A DNA stretch of 64,000 nucleotides from Aliishimia sp045106335 (GCA_045106335.1 JBGCEM010000054.1:38917-102916), one strand, 5' to 3'; positions 45,088 to 55,093 are shown, counted from the first letter of the stretch. Program-made: numbers and translations. Notes: a model not told the origin generated them from the letters alone.

Positions 45088-45932
45088 CCTTGCGCCGCTT
45101 TCAAGGAGCGCGCCAGGGCGCAAAACCCTTCCAACGGTACAGTTTCCGCGCGATCCGTCGGTTTCAAACCCGCGCCAATCAAGTGCTCTTCAATATCTGG
45201 CGACACAGATTTTAAAGCCGCACGTAGCATTTTACGTCTTTGATTGAACGCCGCTGCGACGACCCGTTCCAGTGTCTTGGCATCCGCGGGAAATCGCGGT
45301 TCTGCTAAGGCGCGCAAATGCACAACGGCAGAGGACACTTTAGGCGCAGGCGTAAAAGCTTCGGGCGGTAAAGACAGCGCAATCTGTGCATTGCATCGCC
45401 AATTTGCCAATAGCGATAAGCGTCCATAGGCTTTGGATCCCGGCGCGGCAACAATCCGCTGCGCAACTTCACGCTGAAACATAAGGGTGAGGCTTTGCCA
45501 ATACGGTGGCCAACTGGGCGGCGTTAACCACCGAACCAGCAATTCAGTACCAACATTATAGGGTAGATTCGCAGCGATTCGAATGGGCGGGGTCAGATGT
45601 GCCAGCGGATTGACCTGCAATGCATCACCTTCCAACACAGTTAACCGTCCGGGATAGGCTGTGGCAATTTCGTTCAGCGCCGGGATGCAACGGGGGTCTT
45701 TTTCGATCGCAAGTACGTGACGCGCGCCTTCAGCCAAAAGCCCGCGCGTTAGCCCGCCCGGTCCAGGGCCAATCTCTAGGACGTCTGTATCACTCAAATC
45801 CCCGGCAATCCGCGCGATCTTTGCCGTCAAGTTCAAATCTAGCAGGAAGTTCTGTCCCAATGCTTTGCGCGCCGTCAATTCATGCGTGGCCAAAACCTCA
45901 CGCAAGGGGGGCAGATCATCGATGCGGCTCAT
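45084..45932 (-). CDS. rsmA: 16S rRNA (adenine-1518/1519-N6)-dimethyltransferase RsmA (KsgA)
   Basis: 282 residues. It dimethylates two adjacent adenines in helix 45 of 16S rRNA, a late ribosome-assembly step. SAM motif I is TDVLEIGPGPGGLTRGLLAEG, preceded by KALGQNFLLDLNLTAKI. The NLPY catalytic motif is IRIAANLPYNVGTELLVRW. FNQRRKMLRAALKS is the C-terminal block. It is the last gene of the lptF-lptG-lptD-surA-pdxA-rsmA run and overlaps pdxA by 4 nt. Confidence 0.97.
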   Translation of the reverse strand: MSRIDDLPPLREVLATHELTARKALGQNFLLDLNLTAKIARIAGDLSDTDVLEIGPGPGGLTRGLLAEGARHVLAIEKDPRCIPALNEIATAYPGRLTVLEGDALQVNPLAHLTPPIRIAANLPYNVGTELLVRWLTPPSWPPYWQSLTLMFQREVAQRIVAAPGSKAYGRLSLLANWRCNAQIALSLPPEAFTPAPKVSSAVVHLRALAEPRFPADAKTLERVVAAAFNQRRKMLRAALKSVSPDIEEHLIGAGLKPTDRAETVPLEGFCALARSLKAAQG

Positions 45933-46897
45933 AAAGTTGGAGCCATGCGGGATGCCATACGGATTGCCTCGATCATCGAACTTGGATTGGCAGTCCCGCT
46001 GCCTGCAATATCAAACGCTGTTCCGTGATCAGGTGAGGTTCGCACGAATGGTAGACCCAACGTGACATTCACGCCGCGATCGAAATCCAGAGTCTTAATT
46101 GGGATCAATGCTTGATCGTGATACATGCAAATCGCGGCATCATATGTTTCCCGCGCTGCAGCATGAAACATCGTATCTGCCGACATCGGACCGCGCAAGT
46201 CTACACCGGTTTGCGCGATCTCGTGCACCAATGGTGCAATCCAATCCAGTTCCTCTTTGCCCATCGCCCCACCTTCGCCCGCATGGGGGTTAAGCCCGGC
46301 CACAGCAATGCGCGGTGCGGTGATCCCGAACTGATCTTGCAATCCTTGTGCTGTGATTTGAATAGTGCGGCGCAAAAGATCAGGTTTAAGCTGCTTGGAC
46401 ACCTGAGCCAGGGCAATGTGGATCGTCGCCGGCACCACACGCAATTGCTCCGAGGCCAACATCATCACAACATCGACGCCGCCCGCTAAATGCGCCAAAT
46501 ATTCTGTATGCCCTGGCCAAGCAAAATCCGCGCCGTCTTGCAGCACCTTCTTGTGGATCGGCGCAGTACAAATCCCACCAGCCGCACCAGTTTGCGCCAA
46601 TGCCACCGCCCGTTTGATCACGTCAATCACGGATTGCGCATGGGACAATTTTGGCTGTCCCGGCGTACGCTGACCGGGGAAGGTATGCCGTAGAACGGGC
46701 AGAGCGCTTGGGCAAACGGCATTTGCCTCAGACGGGGATGTTATCACTGCAACGGGTGTTTCGTTCGGCACATGGTCAGGATCCCCAATCCAGAACACCG
46801 GCACGTCATCGCGCAATATCTGCCATGCGGCAGCTGCGATTTCCGGACCAATCCCTGCAGGTTCACCGCAAGTGATCGCGATTGGAGTATGGTTCAT
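45929..46897 (-). CDS. pdxA: 4-hydroxythreonine-4-phosphate dehydrogenase PdxA
   Basis: 322 residues. It oxidises 4-phospho-hydroxy-threonine with NAD in pyridoxal phosphate synthesis. ITCGEPAGIGPEIAAAAWQ is the N-terminal motif, HTEYLAHLAGGVDVVMML follows, and GLNPHAGEGGAMGKEELDWI and MYHDQALIPIKTLDFDRGVNVTLGLPFVRTSPDHGTAFDIAG supply metal and substrate residues. Length is normal. It overlaps surA upstream and rsmA downstream by 4 nt each. Confidence 0.97.
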   Translation of the reverse strand: MNHTPIAITCGEPAGIGPEIAAAAWQILRDDVPVFWIGDPDHVPNETPVAVITSPSEANAVCPSALPVLRHTFPGQRTPGQPKLSHAQSVIDVIKRAVALAQTGAAGGICTAPIHKKVLQDGADFAWPGHTEYLAHLAGGVDVVMMLASEQLRVVPATIHIALAQVSKQLKPDLLRRTIQITAQGLQDQFGITAPRIAVAGLNPHAGEGGAMGKEELDWIAPLVHEIAQTGVDLRGPMSADTMFHAAARETYDAAICMYHDQALIPIKTLDFDRGVNVTLGLPFVRTSPDHGTAFDIAGSGTANPSSMIEAIRMASRMAPTL

Positions 46898-48108
46898 TTT
46901 TCGCGAATACGCGCATCTGCGCGAAGCTCTTCGATGAAGCTATCTGCCAAAGCTGTAAGACGCTCTTGACGCAGTCGCCCTGCGATGGCTTCGCGTGACA
47001 CATCCTCATTGGCGGCAGCAGTACGCCCACACATCATCAAAAACACCAGTGATTGACCATCATTAGAAACAAGCGCAGTGGACACTTCGTCTTCGTCTAA
47101 CTTGGCCAATTCCAACGCGATATTCTGAGGAATTTCAGCAGGGGCTTTGACGTCGCGCAACAATTGTTCGTCAGGGCCGTCCTTATTGATAGCATACAGA
47201 TCGTCGCACACATCAACTTGTGCACGCAATTTCGCCGCCTGTGCAAGCGCAGCTTCAGAACGTCCGCCAGGTATGAAATATTGGGCATATTCAATGGCTG
47301 CATATTCTTGCGCTGGGGCATCCGTTTCTTCAATCGCCCGCAGTTGGAACAGCGCCACCGCATTAGGAAGTGGCAGCGGAGACGTCACTTCGCCGGGGGC
47401 CAAAGCCAAGATCAAGGGGCGCAAAGGGGCGGGTAAATTTGTCAACGGCGTCCAAGGCAATTGCCCCCCACGTCCACGCGACGCTGTGGCAGAAAACCGA
47501 CGCGCATTGGCTGAAAATTCTCCAAAGCTTGCCGATTGCGCAATCCGCTCTGCGCGGGCCAATACAGCTGCCTGTTGGTTGGGCGGTGCGGGCATGATGA
47601 TTTCTGACAGCAAAACCCGCACGCCACTTGTGCCGGTCGTTGCGGCTAACGCACGGTCAATCTCGGCCTCAGTGACTTGCACGCGTGGGCCAAAACGGGC
47701 GCGCACCAAATCGCGCCAAGCGATTCCAACAGCGATGAAATCACGGAAAGTTTCAGGTGCAACACCGCGTTGGCCAATGGCTTTTATGAACTCTTCAGGG
47801 CTGAGATTGGCACGACCGGCAAATTCAGCCATTCCGTCTTCGATCCCCGTTTCAGATAATTCTAAGCCTGCCACGCGAATGGCTTGCGCGCGCAGCTTGT
47901 CGTTGATCAGCTCGGCGCGCGCAACATCAGCCCCTGAATTGGCCGGCGAAATAACCCGCAAAAACAGTTCGCGTTGTTGCAGCTCGTAGGCTGTAATGAT
48001 GTCTTCATTCACCTGTAGGACGGCGGCAAAAGGGTTTTGCGCCAAGGTTACAAATGGCGTCATAACAAAGGCACAGCAAAGGCTGATCAAGAGGCGGGGG
48101 ATGAGCAT
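46894..48108 (-). CDS. surA: SurA-like periplasmic peptidyl-prolyl isomerase/chaperone
   Basis: 404 residues. The signal peptide is MLIPRLLISLCCAFVMTPFVTLAQ. The N-terminal chaperone domain has VLQVNEDIITAYELQQRELF, the VNxxxIT pattern of SurA. A parvulin-like domain spans about residues 165-260, with VRVLLSEIIMPAPP, FSATASRGRGGQLPWTPL and LALAPGEVTSPLPLPNAVALFQL. Parvulin catalytic residues appear only partly conserved, so it may be mainly a chaperone for outer-membrane proteins. It overlaps the end of lptD, one of its likely clients. Confidence 0.88.
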   Translation of the reverse strand: MLIPRLLISLCCAFVMTPFVTLAQNPFAAVLQVNEDIITAYELQQRELFLRVISPANSGADVARAELINDKLRAQAIRVAGLELSETGIEDGMAEFAGRANLSPEEFIKAIGQRGVAPETFRDFIAVGIAWRDLVRARFGPRVQVTEAEIDRALAATTGTSGVRVLLSEIIMPAPPNQQAAVLARAERIAQSASFGEFSANARRFSATASRGRGGQLPWTPLTNLPAPLRPLILALAPGEVTSPLPLPNAVALFQLRAIEETDAPAQEYAAIEYAQYFIPGGRSEAALAQAAKLRAQVDVCDDLYAINKDGPDEQLLRDVKAPAEIPQNIALELAKLDEDEVSTALVSNDGQSLVFLMMCGRTAAANEDVSREAIAGRLRQERLTALADSFIEELRADARIREK

Positions 48109-50216
48109 GTTCTTTTGGTGCTTTCTGTTCCTGATTTGGCTGAAAAGCCACTAAGTCCGATGGATAGGCTAAGCGTGGTGGACGGTTCAACCACTGTTGA
48201 TGTGGCAAACCGGCGGAAGACATCGAAATTTAACGTTACACATTCATTGGTATATTCCAGCCCTAATCCTGCCCAAGAGGATCTATCATCCTCAAGATCA
48301 TAGCGCCAAAGCCCAGAGAAATTCCAGTGCCGCGCTACAAGATATTGACCGTTGACGGTTAGCTCAGAGACAGCGCGGTTGCGATTTTCGTCGCTGTCTT
48401 CGTCCAACCACACATAACCGGCGCCCAGCTTTCCTTTGCCGCGGGTGTAATCGGCACGCATTTCGGCCTTCGAAAAGTTGAATTCTGAATCAAACAGCGC
48501 ACGCCCCGCCAGGGCAAGTCCAGACTGACTGCGCAAAATTCCCGAAATAAGCGTATCCGAGCGGGCGCCGTCTAAGCCCGACGTGGCGTTGAAATCGGGA
48601 TGCGCGTCGTCTCGGATCAACTGCCCAACCGCAATATAACTTTCCCAACCATTGGGATCATAGCGCGCCCAATTCAAACCAACGGCCAAGACGGATCCAT
48701 GCTCGCGCCGGTCAGCTTCGGGAAACCGTGACAGGGCCAACAAATTGCCCTCGTCAAACTCCACGCTCCGACTTTCATCATCGGGTACATTTGCGGGCGC
48801 ACCGCCTGTCCAAGCCAACTGAACCACAGGTTCCAGATAATGAAGTGTTCCGTTTTGCGTGGTTTTTCGCAGGGGATAGCGCAGGGCCAAAGAGGCTTGC
48901 GGGATGGCTTGGGTTTGGGATCCGGCGAAAACGTCGTCTTGCCGGGTTTCAAATACCTGTAATGCGACGCCAACTTTCGCATCGGCTTGCACCCCATGCA
49001 TCCCGTGCCAACTGCGCAGCCAAAACAGATCCGCCTGCAAACGCGCCACATCACGTCCCGCGCCAGACACAGGACTGCGCGATGTGCGCTGGTGCCCATG
49101 GGCGGCCAGGCTGAGACGCAGTTCGCCCCCCAGCGTTTTTGGAAAATAGCGACGTTCAAAATTGCCGTCCAAAACTAAAGTCGGCAATTGGGACTGGATC
49201 TCGTCCGTGCGCAGGCTGTGATAAACGATCGCACTGCCCAAAATATATTCATCGCGCCGGGTGCGGCTAAGCGCGATTTGACTGTCCAGCCTGGATTTAA
49301 ACGAATAGCCATATTGCGCCAAATAGGCATTGTCCGAGGCCACTTCGACGTCAAATCGCAGAACATAGCCGCGTCCGACCCCAAAAGATCCGCCGCCCAT
49401 CACATAAAAACGGTCCTCATCGGGCAGCAACGTATCGCGCGACACTGCGCCGTCAAAGGTGATGCGCCCCGTGCGAAATGCTTGCCGATAGCGGGCTTCT
49501 AAGGTGCGTGTTTCAGACGACAGATAAGGCCTTAGCGTCAAATCTTTGTGATCGCCCAATCGGATGAAATAGGGAATATTAATTCCCAGACCCAGCTGCG
49601 AGTTGCTGCGCAAACGCGGGATCAAAAAACCTGTGGCGCGTTCGACAGTCGGATCTGGCAGCCGCAATCGCGGCAAATACAAGATCGGAACGGGTCCCAC
49701 GCGCAATGTGGCGTGGTCGAAATACAGTTGCCGTTCTTCTTTGTCATGTACCACACGTTTGGCGCGGATATGCCACAGCGGCAGCTGACCCTCTTCGCAG
49801 ATCCGGCACGACGTGGCTGCAACTTTGTAGAGCTGGCTGTAGCGCGTATCGATCCTGTCAATTTGCACGGCGGCAAATTGCAGCTGTTCGTTGATTACCA
49901 TCCGCGCAGAACGCAAAATCCCCGTGAACAAGACACTGTCCAACTCTGCCTGTGTGGCCAGAATGGTGGTCTTTGTGCCATCTTTCACAGAAAGGGGGCC
50001 GTCAATGATCAAACTGTCCTTTCGTTGATTATACGTGATCCGCGGCGCCTTTACGGTCACGCCGTTTTGAAAGACTTCAACATTGCCTGTCGCAACAAGC
50101 GTGTCATCGGCTTCCAACCGCACGTTGTCGGCAATCAAGATCGCAGGCGGGGATTGCGCAAAAGACATAGGCGCAAGACAAAGCCAGATCAGGACGAGGG
50201 TGAGGGCGCGCAACAT
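48087..50216 (-). CDS. lptD: LPS-assembly outer-membrane protein LptD
   Basis: 709 residues. It inserts lipopolysaccharide into the outer leaflet. The signal peptide is MLRALTLVLIWLCLAPMSFAQ. An OstA/LptA-like N-terminal domain follows (ADNVRLEADDTLVATGNVEVFQNGVTVKAP), then the beta-barrel starting near LRLPDPTVERATGFLIPRL. A CRICEEGQ segment provides cysteines. The closing strands RHWNFSGLWRYDLEDDRSSWAGLGLEYTNECVTLNFDVFRRF are typical of LptD. It lies 2 nt after lptG and overlaps surA by 22 nt. Confidence 0.95.
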   Translation of the reverse strand: MLRALTLVLIWLCLAPMSFAQSPPAILIADNVRLEADDTLVATGNVEVFQNGVTVKAPRITYNQRKDSLIIDGPLSVKDGTKTTILATQAELDSVLFTGILRSARMVINEQLQFAAVQIDRIDTRYSQLYKVAATSCRICEEGQLPLWHIRAKRVVHDKEERQLYFDHATLRVGPVPILYLPRLRLPDPTVERATGFLIPRLRSNSQLGLGINIPYFIRLGDHKDLTLRPYLSSETRTLEARYRQAFRTGRITFDGAVSRDTLLPDEDRFYVMGGGSFGVGRGYVLRFDVEVASDNAYLAQYGYSFKSRLDSQIALSRTRRDEYILGSAIVYHSLRTDEIQSQLPTLVLDGNFERRYFPKTLGGELRLSLAAHGHQRTSRSPVSGAGRDVARLQADLFWLRSWHGMHGVQADAKVGVALQVFETRQDDVFAGSQTQAIPQASLALRYPLRKTTQNGTLHYLEPVVQLAWTGGAPANVPDDESRSVEFDEGNLLALSRFPEADRREHGSVLAVGLNWARYDPNGWESYIAVGQLIRDDAHPDFNATSGLDGARSDTLISGILRSQSGLALAGRALFDSEFNFSKAEMRADYTRGKGKLGAGYVWLDEDSDENRNRAVSELTVNGQYLVARHWNFSGLWRYDLEDDRSSWAGLGLEYTNECVTLNFDVFRRFATSTVVEPSTTLSLSIGLSGFSAKSGTESTKRTCSSPAS

Positions 50217-50218
50217 AG

Positions 50219-51319
50219 CTATCCGTCCTCAGCGTGTAAAATCAGCCCAAAGGCCAAAAGGATCGCGGCAATTGGGACGGCCCAAGTGGACAAGTAAATA
50301 CCCAACTGTCCGTTCTCGCCTAGGATCGTCGCAAAACTGCGTACGAAATACATCGCAAATCCAAGTAAAACGGCAGATACGACAGCAAGGCCTGTGCCGC
50401 CCAACCGGGTGTGACGCATGGTAAACGCGGCGCCAACCAACACCATGGCCACAAGAAATAAGGGACGGGACAGTTCTGCCTGAAACCACACGCGGTGACG
50501 CTGCGCCGAAAATCCAGCCTGTTCCAGTTGCGCTATGAACTCAGACATATCCCACAGCGAAATCCCTGACTTCGCGCCCAAACTTTCGCGAATTCGATCC
50601 AAGGTCAACGTCGAGGGCACTTCCAAGCGATCAAACCGTTGCGCCGCTGCTTCAGGGTTCGTGTCTTGCATCAGTGGCCACTGCTTGACATCCTGAAGCG
50701 ACCAAAGTCCGGGCAATAGCGCAGCACTTGCGGCCTCAAGCCGTTGTACGGGGCCGCCGTTCGGTGCGTAGGTTAGAAAAGTCACATCATACAAGATCGA
50801 CGCATCGGCATTGGATCGCGCGGCCCGGATCACGCTTTGCCCCGCGTCACTGCCTTGGCGCAACCACAACCCTTCGCTGGATACGGACAGGGTCGCAGTC
50901 CCGCCGGCTTGATAGGATTCAGACAACACCGAAAACCGATTGGAAAACGCCGCAACCATGGGGCCCAACGACGTCACCGCGAGCACGCCGATTAAAAAGG
51001 CCACTGTGACCGGCGCAAACAAGGCCCGCGTAGCTGACCTTCCTGCAGCGCGCGTAACTACCATTTCTGAACTGCGCGCAAAATTGATGAACAATGTAAT
51101 GGTTGCCAATAACAGGATCAGCGGAAGGATTTGATTTAACGTGCCCGGCGTCTTCAACAGCATCAACTGAAAAATTTGTCCAAAGCCAATATCGTCGACC
51201 TTCGAGAAATCTCGGAGTAAGTCGACCAAATCAACCAAAGCGGTCAGGCAAAACAAAATGACGGCCAGTCCCAAACACATCAGCGCAAATCGGCGGGCGA
51301 AGTAAAGATGTAAGATCAT
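50219..51319 (-). CDS. lptG: LPS export ABC transporter permease LptG
   Basis: 366 residues. With LptF it forms the inner-membrane part that extracts LPS for transport to LptD. It opens MILHLYFARRFALMCLGLAV, with further helices around residues 60-80 and 95-120, a periplasmic jellyroll-like part in the middle (LSVSSEGLWLRQGSD, then VIRAARSNADASILYDVTFL), and three C-terminal helices. The EMVVTRAAGRSATRALFAPV block is the family's coupling region. It overlaps the lptF stop by 4 nt and lptD follows after 2 nt. LptB is not in this window. Confidence 0.95.
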   Translation of the reverse strand: MILHLYFARRFALMCLGLAVILFCLTALVDLVDLLRDFSKVDDIGFGQIFQLMLLKTPGTLNQILPLILLLATITLFINFARSSEMVVTRAAGRSATRALFAPVTVAFLIGVLAVTSLGPMVAAFSNRFSVLSESYQAGGTATLSVSSEGLWLRQGSDAGQSVIRAARSNADASILYDVTFLTYAPNGGPVQRLEAASAALLPGLWSLQDVKQWPLMQDTNPEAAAQRFDRLEVPSTLTLDRIRESLGAKSGISLWDMSEFIAQLEQAGFSAQRHRVWFQAELSRPLFLVAMVLVGAAFTMRHTRLGGTGLAVVSAVLLGFAMYFVRSFATILGENGQLGIYLSTWAVPIAAILLAFGLILHAEDG

Positions 51320-52437
51320 GTCGTAACCCTGCGCCGCCAGCGGATGGGGTAGGCTGTCAAGGTCAACAAACCTGCCGTAAGCCCCAAGCCCAGCAGCGCG
51401 GGCACATAGGCCATAATCCAGGCGTCAGGATTTGCCCGTACCGTATCCGTAAGTCCCGCGCGCAAACTGTCGAGCACCATCAGCAAGCTAAAGGCGGCAA
51501 TACATTGCGGCCATGTCCCAAAGCGGGAAAAGCCGCTGCTGATCAGGACTGCGAATCCAAACAGGGCGGTGACCATTGTAAAAACGGGCTGGGCAAACCG
51601 AGAATGGAATTCTTCCGTGATATGCCCTACACTTTCGCCCGTTTCGGCTTGGATCAATGCCATACCTTGGGACAATTGCCAGGTCGTCATTGCGCGCGAC
51701 TCGCGTTTGAAATTGCCCTCGGATATGATCATTCCGCTGATATCATAGGAAAAATCTTCGAACACGGCAGAGCTCAGACGCTCGGTTTCGGGATTATAGC
51801 GCTGCGCGAGCCCGTCCAGCATCAGCAGAGACGTCTGACCTTGCTGGCGCACCAAATAGGCGGTGGCTGCAGTGTAAATCACCCGTTGATCTGCGCCGCG
51901 CCGATCCGACAAGAATACGTCGCGCAGCACGCCGTCCTCATCAATGTCGCGCGTGTACAGCGTCACCCCGTCTGAGGGGTGCAAAAACGCGCCTTCCGTC
52001 AGCAGCCGCGCGGTCACGTCTTGATTGACCTCGTTTTCGCGAATTTCCAGGCGATCCAGCGCCGTAGGCACTAGATAGTGACCCAAAGTCGCCACCATGC
52101 CACCTACAATCAACGAAAAGAAAAACACGGGGCGCGCAAGCCGCCAAGGCCCCGAGCCGGTGGCCTGCATGACCGTCATTTCTGACTCATTGGACAAGCG
52201 GTTGGTCACATAAACGGACGCTGCGAAGGCCGCCAATGGCATGACAGCCAAAACGATCCGGGGCAATCCAAGGGCCGTGAACTCTAAAAATACCAAAGTT
52301 GACTGCCCGTCTGCAATCAACTGATCAAACAACCGCACTGCGCGACTGATCCAAAACACGGCCACCAACACCAGCGCAAAGAACCCGAAAAACAACAGGA
52401 GTTGCGACAGCATATATCTGTCGAATTTGGCCAACAT
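51316..52437 (-). CDS. lptF: LPS export ABC transporter permease LptF
   Basis: 373 residues from ATG 52437, with AGGAGA upstream; the frame extends 13 codons further without support. MLAKFDRYMLSQLLLFFGFF is the typical YjgP/YjgQ opening. SNESEMTVMQATGSGPWRLARPVFFFSLIVGG carries the coupling-helix motif. The periplasmic region includes LLTEGAFLHPSDGVTLYTRDIDEDGVL, and three helices close the protein. It is the first gene of the envelope operon and is divergent from pepA, with 129 nt between starts. Confidence 0.95.
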   Translation of the reverse strand: MLAKFDRYMLSQLLLFFGFFALVLVAVFWISRAVRLFDQLIADGQSTLVFLEFTALGLPRIVLAVMPLAAFAASVYVTNRLSNESEMTVMQATGSGPWRLARPVFFFSLIVGGMVATLGHYLVPTALDRLEIRENEVNQDVTARLLTEGAFLHPSDGVTLYTRDIDEDGVLRDVFLSDRRGADQRVIYTAATAYLVRQQGQTSLLMLDGLAQRYNPETERLSSAVFEDFSYDISGMIISEGNFKRESRAMTTWQLSQGMALIQAETGESVGHITEEFHSRFAQPVFTMVTALFGFAVLISSGFSRFGTWPQCIAAFSLLMVLDSLRAGLTDTVRANPDAWIMAYVPALLGLGLTAGLLTLTAYPIRWRRRVTT

Positions 52438-52566
52438 GTGTCTCCTGGGGCAGGTGTTGTGTTCCTTTAACAGCAATAGACCATATGATGCGCGGGGAAA
52501 ACTGTATTCTGGCCTTATTGGTACAGGCGCGCTAGGTCATTAATCAGAAGCAAAAAGGACACGATA

Positions 52567-54033
52567 ATGCCCCCCATCCAACCGCGTTTTATCGAAACAG
52601 ATATCGACACTTTGGCGACACTTACAGGACGCATTGCCGTTCTGGTGACGCCCGAGGGCAAACTGGATATCGGCGGACGGCGGATCAATCGGTTGTCTAA
52701 AAGCGCAGTTTCCCGTGTTGTGGAAAGTGATGTGTTCGAAAAACTGGGCGTTGGCAAAGTGATTCCCGTAGCCTTCCCGGCGGGTCTTGCCGCGCAAGCC
52801 ATTGATATCGTGAAGATTCCACGCAATGTTTCGGACTTGCAAGCGCGCAAAGCTGGGGCTGCCTTGGCCAAGTTGGCAGGCACGTCGAATGTCACAATTC
52901 TGGCTGGAAATCTGCGTCGCGCGCAGGATCTTACATTTGGTGTGGTTGCGCGATCCTACACCTTCACTGCCCATAAATCCAAACCAAATGAAACCGCCGG
53001 TGCTGTCGTGACGATGTGCACAGCACCCGAAGAGACCGCAGCTGCCTTTGCGCCGTTAAGCGCTGTTTCTGAGGGCATGTTCATGACGCGTGATCTGATC
53101 AATGAACCTGCAAATATTCTGACCACGACTGAGTTTGCCAACCGATTGGACGAGATGTCGGCTTTAGGACTTGCAGTTGAAGTTTTAGATGAGGAAGAGC
53201 TTGCAAGCCTCGGCATGAGAACGCTTTTATCTGTTGGTCAAGGTTCAGATTCGCCATCCAAAGTTGTTGTGATGCAGTGGAATGGCGGCAATGAGGGCGA
53301 CGCGCCACTGGCTTTGATCGGCAAAGGTGTCGTATTTGACACGGGTGGGATTAGCCTTAAACCCGCAGGTGGTATGGAAGACATGACCATGGATATGGGT
53401 GGAGCGGGCGTGGTTGCCGGCACGATGCGGGCGCTGGCGATGCGTAAAGCCAAGGCCAATGTTGTTGGGATCGTCGGCTTGGTGGAAAACATGCCTTCAA
53501 GCAATGCCACACGTCCCGGCGATGTGATTACTTCGATGAAAGGCGACACTGTCGAGATTATCAACACGGATGCCGAAGGTCGTTTGGTGCTGTGTGATAT
53601 CATGTGGTATGCGCAGGAGCGGTTTAAGCCCATGGGCATGGTCGATCTGGCGACGCTGACTGGCGCGATCATTATCGGACTTGGCCACGACAATGCGGGC
53701 GTGTTTTCCAATGATGATACATTCTGCGATGCCTTCCTGGAAGCCGCGCAGGCTGAGGGTGAAGGCGCGTGGCGCATGCCCTTGGGCCAATCTTACGACG
53801 ATCAACTGAAATCGCGAATTGCGGATATGAAAAATGTTGGCGGCCGGCCAGCGGGCTCGATCACAGCGGCGCAGTTTTTGCAACGCTTTGTGCAAGATGG
53901 CGTACCCTGGATCCACCTGGACATTGCCGGTGTCGCGTCGGTGAAAACAGAAACTGATCTGGCCCCCAAAGGGGCTACGGGTTGGGGTGTTTTGTCGCTC
54001 AACCGATTGGTCGCGGATTTGTGCGAAAGCTAA
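52567..54033 (+). CDS. pepA: Leucyl aminopeptidase PepA (M17)
   Basis: 488 residues. It removes N-terminal residues from peptides with two metal ions. The catalytic domain has LIGKGVVFDTGGISLKPAGGMEDMTMDMGGAG, where the lysine and aspartates bind metal. The diagnostic M17 motif is EIINTDAEGRLVL. VDLATLTGAIIIGLG and GRPAGSITAAQFLQRFV are further blocks, and the N-terminal domain is shorter and more divergent. It is followed after 1 nt by holC, the usual alphaproteobacterial order. Confidence 0.96.
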   Translation: MPPIQPRFIETDIDTLATLTGRIAVLVTPEGKLDIGGRRINRLSKSAVSRVVESDVFEKLGVGKVIPVAFPAGLAAQAIDIVKIPRNVSDLQARKAGAALAKLAGTSNVTILAGNLRRAQDLTFGVVARSYTFTAHKSKPNETAGAVVTMCTAPEETAAAFAPLSAVSEGMFMTRDLINEPANILTTTEFANRLDEMSALGLAVEVLDEEELASLGMRTLLSVGQGSDSPSKVVVMQWNGGNEGDAPLALIGKGVVFDTGGISLKPAGGMEDMTMDMGGAGVVAGTMRALAMRKAKANVVGIVGLVENMPSSNATRPGDVITSMKGDTVEIINTDAEGRLVLCDIMWYAQERFKPMGMVDLATLTGAIIIGLGHDNAGVFSNDDTFCDAFLEAAQAEGEGAWRMPLGQSYDDQLKSRIADMKNVGGRPAGSITAAQFLQRFVQDGVPWIHLDIAGVASVKTETDLAPKGATGWGVLSLNRLVADLCES

Positions 54034-54034
54034 C

Positions 54035-54493
54035 ATGGGGTCTGTCTATTTTTACCACCTTACCCGGACTCCGTTGGAAACAACGCTGCCGATGTTGTTG
54101 GCAAAAGCCCGCGCGGCGGCGTGGCGCGTAGAGGTGCGTGGAACAGATCCTGTGCGGATGGACTGGTTGGATGAAAAGTTGTGGATGGGGCCTGAAGACG
54201 GGTTCCTGCCACATGGGCGTGCGGGTGGGCCGCATGATCTGGATCAGCCGATTTTGCTGACAACGGCGCCCGGATCGAAGTTTGAGTGTTTGATGTGTGT
54301 CGATGGGGCCGCGCCCGATGCAGATGAGGTTCGGGCGGCTGAACGCGCTTGCGTGCTTTTTGACGGAAATGATCCAGATGCGGTGCAAATTGCACGCGGC
54401 CAATGGAAGGCGTTGAGCGATGCGGGCTGCGCGGCACAGTATTGGTCGGAACAAAGTGGCCGTTGGGAAAAGAAAGCGGAAACAGGCGGGTAG
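54035..54493 (+). CDS. holC: DNA polymerase III chi subunit HolC
   Basis: 152 residues from ATG 54035. It starts MGSVYFYHLTRTPLETTLPM, then LLAKARAAAWRVEVRG, and WLDEKLWMGPEDGFLPHGRA is the family's central block. Chi links the clamp loader to single-strand binding protein at the fork. The C-terminal RGQWKALSDAGCAAQYWSEQSGRWEKKAE is typical. It immediately follows pepA and converges on the aspartic protease gene, with 15 nt between stops. Confidence 0.93.
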   Translation: MGSVYFYHLTRTPLETTLPMLLAKARAAAWRVEVRGTDPVRMDWLDEKLWMGPEDGFLPHGRAGGPHDLDQPILLTTAPGSKFECLMCVDGAAPDADEVRAAERACVLFDGNDPDAVQIARGQWKALSDAGCAAQYWSEQSGRWEKKAETGG

Positions 54494-54508
54494 GGTGCGT
54501 ATGTGACT

Positions 54509-55093
54509 TTACTGGCGGGTTAAGACCAAAGTGCCGTTGCTGATTTCGATTTTGTCCCAGCGCTGCAAATAGGTCATGCCAAGCAGTGATCCAAACATCT
54601 CACCGCCATTGACGGACGCCGACAGATTGCGATCCACAATCCCGTCAATCGACACTTGGTCCAAACGAATGCCCGCTGTTCGTACTGTGCCGTTGGCGGT
54701 GTTCGCGCGGCCAAAAAACTGCAGATTTGCCACATCAATTCCCGCACGCGCGGCATCTTCCTTGGTCAAAACAATATCCGTTGCCCCGGTATCCACAACA
54801 AACTGAACAGGCGCACCGTTCACATCGAGCGTTACGTAGTAATGTCCATCGAAATGGCGCGGCACTTCAATCCGACCTTGGCTCACAAAGGCTGTCTGTC
54901 GCGGCATGACGTCATCGCGAATATCATCCCAAACCCCCACAGCCGCGATGGCCCCAACAAAGATTAAACCCCAAATCGCAGCATGTTGCAGCGTCTTGTG
55001 CATGCGCTGCCCACCCAGCGAAACGATGCAGGCAATCAGGATCAGCGTGAGGAAAAGTGCGGGCAAAAACTGCTCGGGTCCGAAATCTGTCAT
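54509..55093 (-). CDS. TIGR02281-type membrane-anchored retropepsin-like aspartic protease
   Basis: 194 residues. Two N-terminal hydrophobic helices (FLPALFLTLILIACIVSLGG and AIWGLIFVGAIAAVGVW) are followed by a single retroviral-type aspartic protease domain. The catalytic triad motif is FVVDTGATDIVLT (D-T-G), and GEMFGSLLGMTYLQRWDKIEI provides the second conserved hydrophobic-G strand. The enzyme should dimerise to build the active site, as retropepsins do. Which side of the membrane it faces is uncertain from sequence. Substrate unknown. Confidence 0.9.
   Translation of the reverse strand: MTDFGPEQFLPALFLTLILIACIVSLGGQRMHKTLQHAAIWGLIFVGAIAAVGVWDDIRDDVMPRQTAFVSQGRIEVPRHFDGHYYVTLDVNGAPVQFVVDTGATDIVLTKEDAARAGIDVANLQFFGRANTANGTVRTAGIRLDQVSIDGIVDRNLSASVNGGEMFGSLLGMTYLQRWDKIEISNGTLVLTRQ

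Noticed and set aside
47147..47989. 280-codon plus-strand frame
   Set aside because: It is antisense to surA; the sense strand has a signal peptide and SurA motifs.
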